Source of the DNA: CAIZGX01 sp044371675
GTDB taxonomy: Bacteria > Bacteroidota > Bacteroidia > Flavobacteriales_D > Sanyastnellaceae
NCBI GenBank assembly: GCA_044371675.1
Contig: JBILTF010000005.1
Span: 1-48,064, forward strand
Length of the DNA: 48,064 nucleotides
Direction of reading: 5' to 3'
Shown: positions 41,845-48,064 of the stretch, piece after piece
How positions within the stretch are numbered: position 1 is the first letter of the stretch
How the letters are laid out: the number at the start of each line of letters is the position of its first letter
The notes under the pieces: generated by a model
What the model was told of the DNA's origin: nothing
Seen by the model: the letters and a program-made list of their open reading frames with translations, nothing else
The model's database searches: none
Made by a program: the position numbers and the translations under genes

Positions 41845-43415
41845 CAATGAGTGATTTGAATGTTTTGTGCTCCTGGAATTGGCAAATCGGTAATGTTGTG
41901 TATGAGTACAATGGACGACTTGAATTGCGATTGAATAATTTCGAGTCCTTTCGGGCTTTTCAAAATGTACTGATTGCGGAGCACCAATAAATCAGGCTTG
42001 CTAACAATGGCTCTGGCCAATTCTAATAGGGCTCTGTTTTCTAAGGTCCAAATAGGATCGCGGTGATGAGTATTCGAATAAATACCTTTTGGTGCGTTGC
42101 AGTAGAATTGATTTAATCCAACTAAATCAGCAGCTTCAACAATTTCTTCATTGCTAGCGTTGGAATTCCATTTTACATTGGCGAAAAAAGAGTCTTGCAA
42201 GAGAACAGGCAAATGGTCGCACCAAGCTACTTTGCTTTTGAAACTGAAAATAGAAATGTGCTTAATGTCGTGACCATTGCACTTCAAACCAAACGTATTT
42301 TCAAACCTTAAATCGAGTCCTTGTAGAAGATTTTTACAATGAATAGGATTCCCAGTGAGGTTGTAAATTCTTCCTCTTTCCATTAAAACGTTGATTGGCT
42401 CTGACGTTTCAATGTAATCAATGGATTCAATTTGAATTTTATTTTCTTCGTCGGAAGTGAATTCCGACTGCTTGTTTTCTTGGAAGGACAATGCCTTCTG
42501 CATACTTGTGAGTGTATCGAAAATGGTACTCAATGAAAATAAAATTTTCTCTATGCTCGCTATTACCAAAACAATCACGATTTCGGCGCCAAGAAATTGG
42601 CCAATGCTAATCTTTTGCTGCACCGCAAGCAAGCTTCCCAATAAAAGCATTCCACCTACGGTTATTATTTTGAAGGCCAAGAACCCATGCTGTTTTTGAA
42701 TGAGAAGCTTGAAGTGAAAACGTTTGGATAGCAAGTAATCTTCAGAAATTTTATTCGCTTCCTGAAAGGCGAAATCTGAGTTTGGTCGGTTGAATTTTTT
42801 GCGGAACAATTCAGCAAGCGAAAGCCAATTGACCATTTCATATTTAGCGCGTGATTCTTCGTAACTCGATATCACGGCCAAATTGAATTTCCAGCGAAGA
42901 AGCGCAATGAACAAGAGAACAAATGAAAGCCCGAAAAGAAAAAACATGGGGTGATAGAACGAGATAAGTAACAATCCGAATATGAGCTGAAGAGAGGCGA
43001 AGAGCAAGTCAATGAATAATTTACTAAAACCCTTCTGCAAATAACTAATTTCAATAAAGTACTTCGCGAATGAGCGGTCATTCGATTTTGGATTTTGATT
43101 TAAAATACGGCCGAGATAGGTAAAAGCCAATTGCACGAACAAACGCTGCTCAACATTTTCACCTTCCTTCATTAATCGGATCTGAACGCGCCCGTTCAAC
43201 CAAACAAAGAACAAGATAAGAATGAGTATGGCATACATGCCCGGACGAACTTCTTGCGCAGTAACGAAAGTTAGCAGCAATTGAACTCCAACAGGTATGG
43301 CCAATGAGAAAAGACCGGCAAGCGATGAGAGAAGAATAACCTTTCGGATAAAATACTTTTCAAGATGAAGCAATTCGCTTAACGTCTTGTAAATGGAGCT
43401 AGTAGATTCAGCCAT
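41844..43415 (-). CDS. ABC transporter with degenerate, probably ATPase-dead, nucleotide-binding domain
   Basis: Protein of 523 residues. The N-terminal half is an ABC exporter membrane domain with six hydrophobic segments between residues 20 and 300. The C-terminal ~190 residues align with an ABC ATPase domain but the motifs are gone. Walker A is TGNPIHCKN at 354-362, without the GxGK core. The signature LSGGQ is WTLEN at 456-460. Walker B is LLVLRN at 476-481, with Arg and Asn for Asp and Glu. The H-loop His506 (IVLIHNI) persists. Scaffold segments such as RALLELARAIVSKPDLL are intact and the frame is open, so this is not a recent pseudogene. It precedes and overlaps the HlyD gene. It may work as a non-hydrolysing partner or by a different energy source; that is inference. 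Confidence 0.8.
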   Translation of the reverse strand: MAESTSSIYKTLSELLHLEKYFIRKVILLSSLAGLFSLAIPVGVQLLLTFVTAQEVRPGMYAILILILFFVWLNGRVQIRLMKEGENVEQRLFVQLAFTYLGRILNQNPKSNDRSFAKYFIEISYLQKGFSKLFIDLLFASLQLIFGLLLISFYHPMFFLFGLSFVLLFIALLRWKFNLAVISSYEESRAKYEMVNWLSLAELFRKKFNRPNSDFAFQEANKISEDYLLSKRFHFKLLIQKQHGFLAFKIITVGGMLLLGSLLAVQQKISIGQFLGAEIVIVLVIASIEKILFSLSTIFDTLTSMQKALSFQENKQSEFTSDEENKIQIESIDYIETSEPINVLMERGRIYNLTGNPIHCKNLLQGLDLRFENTFGLKCNGHDIKHISIFSFKSKVAWCDHLPVLLQDSFFANVKWNSNASNEEIVEAADLVGLNQFYCNAPKGIYSNTHHRDPIWTLENRALLELARAIVSKPDLLVLRNQYILKSPKGLEIIQSQFKSSIVLIHNITDLPIPGAQNIQITH

Positions 43416-43452
43416 AGTTTTGAAAAATGACTTATGCCATATAAGTTCAAGT

Positions 43453-43461
43453 GCGAATTTA
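43453..43461 (-). promoter_or_regulatory. -7 box of the exporter operon
   Basis: The minus strand reads TAAATTCGC (TAnnTTCG), 37 bases before the ATG at 43415. Confidence 0.45.
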
Positions 43462-43484
43462 GTTCAAGAATTGTAAAACGACTA

Positions 43485-44513
43485 TTATCCCTTCATACTA
43501 TTTTCAGAGTAGTTCTGCCATTTGTCAAGCACAGCTTGCATATCTGCCGGAAGTTCACTTTCAAAACTCATCCATTCTCCAGTTGTTGGGTGGGTGAAAG
43601 AAAGTGTTCTGGCGTGAAGGGCTTGTCTTGGTAGTAAATCTAAGCAGTTTTGTACGAATTGTTTGTACTTCGTAAACGTAGTTCCTTTCAATACGCGATC
43701 ACCGCCGTATTCGAAGTCGCCAAAGAGCGTGTGTCCAATGTGCTTCATGTGAACACGAATCTGATGCGTTCTTCCGGTTTCCAGTTTACATTCTACCAAA
43801 GTCACATAGCCGTATCGTTTCAATACTTTGTAATGCGTAACTGCATGTTTGCCATGGTCGCCTTCAGGAAATACAGTGAACACTTTTCTGTCTTTTAAAC
43901 TTCGTCCTGTATTTCCAATCACCGTTCCGTCTTCCTTCACATCGCCCCAAACAAGCGCCACATATCGTCGGTCAAGCGTTCGGTCAAAAAACTGCTTACC
44001 CAAATGCGTAAGCGCCTCTTCGGTCTTCGCTATAACCATAAGTCCCGTCGTATTCTTGTCGAGTCTGTGAACTAAGCCCGGACGGGCATCGGGATTCATG
44101 GGTAAGTTCTGAAAGTGAAAGAGCATAGCGTTAAGCAAGGTGCCCGAGAAATTTCCGAAGCCTGGATGAACAACCATGTTTTTAGGCTTCATGAGTATAA
44201 CCAAAGCGTCGTCTTCATAGACAATTTCAATGGGTATGTCCTCGGCAATGAGTTCCATATCCCTCACGGGATAAGGCATTTCAATGGTTATGACATCGTT
44301 CGGCTTTACCTTGTAACTGCTTTTAACAGCTACACCATTTGCTTTTACATAACCGTCCTCGGCAGCATTCTGAATGCGATTGCGGGAAGTGCGTTCCAGG
44401 CGATCTACCAAGAACTTGTCTAGGCGCATTAGCTTTTGGCCTTTGTCTGATACAATTCGATGATGCTCGAAAAACCCTTCTTCCTGTTCGTCTAGAATTT
44501 CGTTTTCTTCCAT
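43485..44513 (-). CDS. RluA-family pseudouridine synthase
   Basis: rRNA-modifying enzyme of 342 residues, RluD-like. An S4 domain is at about 28-75 (MRLDKFLVDRLERTSRNRIQ). The catalytic motif is HRLDKNTTGL with Asp152. The fold also shows ETGRTHQIRVHMKHIGH. The first 20 residues are acidic. It is one base after the stop of the T9SS gene and appears to be in an operon that starts with purL. The exact uridines modified cannot be inferred. Confidence 0.95.
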   Translation of the reverse strand: MEENEILDEQEEGFFEHHRIVSDKGQKLMRLDKFLVDRLERTSRNRIQNAAEDGYVKANGVAVKSSYKVKPNDVITIEMPYPVRDMELIAEDIPIEIVYEDDALVILMKPKNMVVHPGFGNFSGTLLNAMLFHFQNLPMNPDARPGLVHRLDKNTTGLMVIAKTEEALTHLGKQFFDRTLDRRYVALVWGDVKEDGTVIGNTGRSLKDRKVFTVFPEGDHGKHAVTHYKVLKRYGYVTLVECKLETGRTHQIRVHMKHIGHTLFGDFEYGGDRVLKGTTFTKYKQFVQNCLDLLPRQALHARTLSFTHPTTGEWMSFESELPADMQAVLDKWQNYSENSMKG

Positions 44514-44514
44514 C

Positions 44515-46389
44515 TTATTGTTTCATCGCTTTTAAGCGAATGATTTCTTGTGTTGAATTGTTTGTGATTTGAATGAAATAAATGCCGTTTGACAAATTGC
44601 TGTTCTCCATTTCAACACGTGTAACATGTGATTGAATCGAAGATGAAATCAATTGTCCTGTAGATGAAATAACCGAAATCGTATAGGTTGAATTTTCATT
44701 CAATCCTTGAACGGTAAAGCTTTCGCTGAACGGATTTGGATAAACGGAGGGAGTGGTTGTTTGCATCTCACTTACTGAATTCCAAACCGAAGATTTTCCG
44801 GATTTAAATACAGGACGAATCATTAAAGCACCATTGATGCTCGACTGTTCCCAAGGCTGCTGAAATCCGCTGTTGTAAAACACTTTTGTTGAGTTAATGG
44901 TTCCACTTTTATCATTTCCAACAGGAAGTCCAACGGATCCGCTCTGAACCCAACCCACGTAAAAGTTACCACTAACAGCAAGAGGGGTGTCGTAAGAATA
45001 GTAAGAGAAATAATTTTCACCGTGATTATAAAAAGCGGGATGATGATAATTGAAATTCTCGCCGAGTTCTGTTCCAGGCTGTGTGCCTCCGTCGCTCCAT
45101 GCACGGAGTAAGAACGTTTCACCGGTGACATTAACACCTGTAGGCAACCAATAAACGAATAAGCCTAAAAGTGAATCTGCAACTTCCGCACGAAACTTCA
45201 TGGCAATCATTCCACCTGCCGCAGCGTTTGAATAGCCGCGCTCTGCGGTGCCATCATCGTAGGCGTAATAGTTATAGAAATACTGACGAAGAGTGGCTGT
45301 ATCGTTTTGCAAACGAGCATCTGTCGGATTAATATACGTCTTCACATCGAAATACGAACACGTGTCGTCAGGCGTCACGTTGTAGGTGAATCCGTTCAAC
45401 CCGATCGTTCTTGTGAAAGATGAATTCGCATTTAAGGCGGTGTTGAAATCAACAGCATTAAACACTTGTGCAGCTTCACCTTGCTTTTTAATGCTGTAAT
45501 TGGTTACAATGTTTTCGTCATTTCCTAAATTCCTTTCCTGCACAGCAATACTTGAAGCCATATTATTAGCGGCATTCGCAGCGAAGTGAGTTAAAGGCAT
45601 GGCGGTGTATTCATTCAATAAGGTGCGCAGCGGAAATTGCATAGCCACTTCGTCGAAGATGACGTTGCTTGAATCAACGCCAGCATCCAATTGCACATAG
45701 TCGATGTGCCAATGATCGAAAGCACCACTGAGAGTTCCAAAATTTCTAAATCTAAATTGAAATCCATCGAGCAAATACTCCGGTGTGTTCACCGCAATAA
45801 AAGTTTGTTCGAAGGCGTCTGTTTGAAATACTTCCGGACTGGTCCATACCTGTGTCCATTGCCCTGCCCCGAAAGGGGAATAAAACTCAACAATTAAACT
45901 GTCTCCCGCATCTGGAGAATTCCCGAGTCCGCCGCCTTCATAAAAGAAGGAAAGAAAAACCTGATCTGCTGCTGTTAATCCGGAGAGATCAATGGGCAAT
46001 GAAGTTAAAGTATCTGCAGTTCCGTATGAAAATTCATCTGCGAAATTATATGGATAACCGTCTGTACGCAGTCCGTCTAACGTTGCTACACCAATCGTTG
46101 GAGGTGCAATAGGAAATCCTGAATTTATATAAGCCGAGGTGTCGGCCCAACGCTGCCAAGTACCCGGTACCGCAGGGTCGTTGGTAGGAAGTGAATATCG
46201 TGAAAAGTCGTCGAAAAAGGGAAGTGTTAAACTGGCAGTACCGCCGCGCACTTCTCCTTGTTGTTTCCAAATAAATTCTTTTTGAGCACGCGCATTGAGC
46301 TGAGCGTCGAAACGAATAACGGTTTCCGTTTCTTGCGAAAAACTCGACAAGAAAGCACACGCGAAAAGAATGGAGAGCAGGTTTTTCAT
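44515..46389 (-). CDS. T9SS type A surface protein
   Basis: Secreted protein of 624 residues with a signal peptide (MKNLLSILFACAFLSSFSQ). The mature region begins with a MAM- or lectin-like beta-sandwich (TLPFFDDFSRYSLPTNDPAV) and contains a long beta-rich middle. The C-terminal 75 residues are a type A sorting domain: VYPNPFSESFTVQGLNE and NGIYFIQITNNSTQEI. The ligand is unknown. It starts on the stop of a PASTA gene (TAATG) and ends one base before RluA, an unusual position for a surface protein inside a housekeeping operon. Confidence 0.88.
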   Translation of the reverse strand: MKNLLSILFACAFLSSFSQETETVIRFDAQLNARAQKEFIWKQQGEVRGGTASLTLPFFDDFSRYSLPTNDPAVPGTWQRWADTSAYINSGFPIAPPTIGVATLDGLRTDGYPYNFADEFSYGTADTLTSLPIDLSGLTAADQVFLSFFYEGGGLGNSPDAGDSLIVEFYSPFGAGQWTQVWTSPEVFQTDAFEQTFIAVNTPEYLLDGFQFRFRNFGTLSGAFDHWHIDYVQLDAGVDSSNVIFDEVAMQFPLRTLLNEYTAMPLTHFAANAANNMASSIAVQERNLGNDENIVTNYSIKKQGEAAQVFNAVDFNTALNANSSFTRTIGLNGFTYNVTPDDTCSYFDVKTYINPTDARLQNDTATLRQYFYNYYAYDDGTAERGYSNAAAGGMIAMKFRAEVADSLLGLFVYWLPTGVNVTGETFLLRAWSDGGTQPGTELGENFNYHHPAFYNHGENYFSYYSYDTPLAVSGNFYVGWVQSGSVGLPVGNDKSGTINSTKVFYNSGFQQPWEQSSINGALMIRPVFKSGKSSVWNSVSEMQTTTPSVYPNPFSESFTVQGLNENSTYTISVISSTGQLISSSIQSHVTRVEMENSNLSNGIYFIQITNNSTQEIIRLKAMKQ

Positions 46390-47216
46390 TAAGGTACAAA
46401 TAGGTCTTGTTGCTGCTCAAACGGATTGATTAACGTATCTATTGTGCAAGGATCTTTGCTCAACCAAAAGTCTATAAATCTGCCAGCGGCCATAGGTATA
46501 GCTTGGGAAGAATATTTAGGGTCTTGTCTGCAGACGCGATAAGCTGACGAGTCTGAAGGGCTGTATGCAACAGGCTCGAAGAAGCCTTGTCCAGATAAAT
46601 TCAAACTGTTCAATAATTGAATGGCATCGAAGTAAGACAATCCGAAAAGATTCGGCACAGGCACTGTTGTCTTGGCTCCTTCTCCCACTGTCAAAACTAC
46701 CGTCTGTCCATGCTCCAAAAGTTCCCCGTATTTCAACTCGCGACCATTGTATTCCGCCTTAATTACAACACCAATCATACTGTTGTTCGGGGAGTATTTA
46801 ATTTGGAATTTGATTCCTTTATTCGTCAGGCGCAGCGAGGCAATCTGAATGTGATCGCCTTCTTTTACATTAATCGGAACCATGGGTGGTGTGCGCTTGA
46901 AAATACTAATGAAAACGACGCGACCATCTTTCACCATACTTCGGGCCTTGGGGCTTTGGTCTCGAATAGAGCCAGGGACAGCTGTCGCAACGAATAAGCT
47001 ATCGGTAATAACCATTTCCAAATCGAGGTCTTCTAAAATGGCTCGTGCCTCCGCTTCGGTTTTTCCTTTTAAATCTGGAATCTGAATGGCTTCATCGTGA
47101 CGCGTGTAAAATTTCAAAAAGAAAACAACAGCAAGGAACAAGAACAAATTCAAGCCCAAAATGATGAGCATTTGTTTCTTTCCGTATTTCGATTTAATGA
47201 ATTTTACAAACGACAT
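46389..47216 (-). CDS. membrane-anchored PASTA-domain protein
   Basis: Protein of 275 residues. One transmembrane helix is at about 16-36 (MLIILGLNLFLFLAVVFFL) with a short cytoplasmic N-terminus. Three PASTA-like repeats follow: about 43-108 (IPDLKGKTEAEARAILEDLD), 112-180 and 184-258 (VPNLFGLSYFDAIQLLNSLN). No kinase domain is present, unlike PknB-type proteins. PASTA domains usually bind peptidoglycan-like muropeptides; this one could anchor or sense the cell wall. It starts 17 bases after the purL stop. Confidence 0.9.
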   Translation of the reverse strand: MSFVKFIKSKYGKKQMLIILGLNLFLFLAVVFFLKFYTRHDEAIQIPDLKGKTEAEARAILEDLDLEMVITDSLFVATAVPGSIRDQSPKARSMVKDGRVVFISIFKRTPPMVPINVKEGDHIQIASLRLTNKGIKFQIKYSPNNSMIGVVIKAEYNGRELKYGELLEHGQTVVLTVGEGAKTTVPVPNLFGLSYFDAIQLLNSLNLSGQGFFEPVAYSPSDSSAYRVCRQDPKYSSQAIPMAAGRFIDFWLSKDPCTIDTLINPFEQQQDLFVP

Positions 47217-47233
47217 AGTTTCAGTTCGATGGT

Positions 47234-48064
47234 TTAGTTCGCCATTTCTTTTCCAATTGCATTGTCGTAAAGTTCTTTATAATCTGCAATCAGCCCAAAA
47301 TTTTGTTCGTCAACCGTACATCTTCCTTTGGTCACGTGTCCCAATAGCAAGCAAGGTATATTCATTTCAGTAACGTAATCTAAGAATTTATCTTCGTCGT
47401 CTTCCACCACTGAAACAACGACACGGCTCTGCGATTCTCCGAACAAGAATGCATCTTTACGAATCTCACTATCAGTAACCACATCGAATCCAAGGTCGTT
47501 AGGCAAGCACATTTCAACCAACGTAGTAAACAATCCTCCGTCGCTCACATCGTGTGCTGCGTTAATGAAGCTATTTTTAATAAGTCCTTTTATGCATTGT
47601 TGAAGTTGATATTCTTCTTCCATGTTGAAATAAGGAGCCGGAGAACCAAGGGTTCCAAAAATATTCGCTAAGTATTCGCTCGAATTAATTTCGTCCTGAG
47701 TTGATCCCAAAAGGAAAATTAAATCGCCTTTGTATTTGAAATCCAATGTCATTTGCAAGCTCTTGTCTTTCATTACGCCTAACATGCCAATGGTTGGAGT
47801 AGGGAAGACAGGCGCTGCTGATCCATCTGCTTTCGCCGTTTGATTGTAGAAACTCACATTTCCGCCTGTTACAGGAGTTTGGAATTTCGTGCACGCTGCA
47901 CTCATTCCTTTGATAGCGCCAACGAACTGCCAGTACACCTCAGGGTTATAAGGATTGCCGAAGTTCAAACAGTTGGTAATTGCTGAAGGCTCACCGCCTG
48001 AACACACAATGTTTCGTGCTGCTTCAGCAACCGCGATTTGTGTTCCAATTTCCGGATCGTTGTT
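47234..48064 (-). CDS. purL: phosphoribosylformylglycinamidine synthase subunit, 5' end outside the window
   Basis: Purine-pathway ATP-dependent enzyme that converts FGAR to FGAM. Only the last 276 residues are in the window; the frame stays open through base 48064. The visible part begins with EIGTQIAVAEAARNIVCSGG, and then NCLNFGNPYNPEVYWQFVGA, PVTGGNVSFYNQT, and DVSDGGLFTTLVEM with the PurM-like C-terminal fold. There is no GATase domain at the end, so this is the small PurL type, which needs separate PurQ and PurS; the Bacillus-type system is known to do so. The upstream part is missing only because of the window edge. Confidence 0.92.
   Translation of the reverse strand, partial: NNDPEIGTQIAVAEAARNIVCSGGEPSAITNCLNFGNPYNPEVYWQFVGAIKGMSAACTKFQTPVTGGNVSFYNQTAKADGSAAPVFPTPTIGMLGVMKDKSLQMTLDFKYKGDLIFLLGSTQDEINSSEYLANIFGTLGSPAPYFNMEEEYQLQQCIKGLIKNSFINAAHDVSDGGLFTTLVEMCLPNDLGFDVVTDSEIRKDAFLFGESQSRVVVSVVEDDEDKFLDYVTEMNIPCLLLGHVTKGRCTVDEQNFGLIADYKELYDNAIGKEMAN

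Noticed and set aside
41844..43415. Pseudogene call for the ABC transporter
   Set aside because: The frame is uninterrupted, overlaps the HlyD start precisely and retains scaffold residues, so a functional but catalytically inactive protein is more likely than decay.
1..48064. tRNA or rRNA genes
   Set aside because: I looked in the intergenic spaces; they are short and none shows a cloverleaf with TTCGA arm or rRNA-like conserved blocks.

Overview
The window reads as a chromosomal stretch of a Bacteroidota bacterium, most likely order Flavobacteriales (a Crocinitomicaceae/Cryomorphaceae-type lineage is my guess). Evidence: type IX secretion (T9SS) sorting domains of both kinds, a GldA-like ATPase, a carboxypeptidase-regulatory/TonB-dependent receptor, DUF4834 and DUF4924 proteins, a YfhO protein, a CarB without its allosteric domain, weak Shine-Dalgarno signals, and many upstream copies of the Bacteroidetes -7 box TAnnTTTG/TAnnTTCG. 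Genes are tightly packed with many ATGA, TAATG and shared-stop overlaps. I see no tRNA, rRNA, insertion sequence, integrase or CRISPR array.

Layout. 1-6.9 kb: a T9SS type B surface protein, gpmI with an orphan histidine kinase, and a divergent patatin/outer-membrane-barrel fusion. 6.9-11.3 kb: a four-gene surface-polysaccharide module (sugar dehydrogenase, flippase, GT4 glycosyltransferase, FemAB-like acyltransferase) closed by a terminator. 11.3-16.9 kb: a TPR-like exported protein, a TonB receptor, an EamA/ArsC-like pair, and purN with an orphan Hpt protein. 17-20.6 kb: GldA-like ATPase, DUF4834 and YfhO. 20.6-27.7 kb: membrane and thiol-oxidoreductase genes, a GNAT/MFS pair, an OmpH-like/DUF4924 operon, dtd and a GT-C-like membrane protein. 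27.7-38.4 kb: recG, a two-gene surface-protein cassette, a VWA/MoxR pair, carB and an alpha/beta hydrolase. 38.4-43.4 kb: a SOUL protein and a TolC/HlyD/ABC exporter operon. 43.4-48 kb: purL (cut by the window edge), PASTA protein, T9SS type A protein and an RluA pseudouridine synthase.

The most unusual features are non-coding. At 31887-32083, thirteen tiny hairpins are joined by a fixed 4-base linker. Their stems differ in sequence but stay complementary, and the linker orientation flips in the middle. The array fills the space between two divergent -7 boxes. At 29851-29934 there is a second array of six mini-hairpins with 2-base linkers, at the other side of the same two-gene surface-protein cassette. 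The most unusual protein is the ABC transporter at 41844-43415, whose nucleotide-binding domain has lost Walker A, the signature and Walker B, although it is translationally coupled to intact HlyD and TolC genes.
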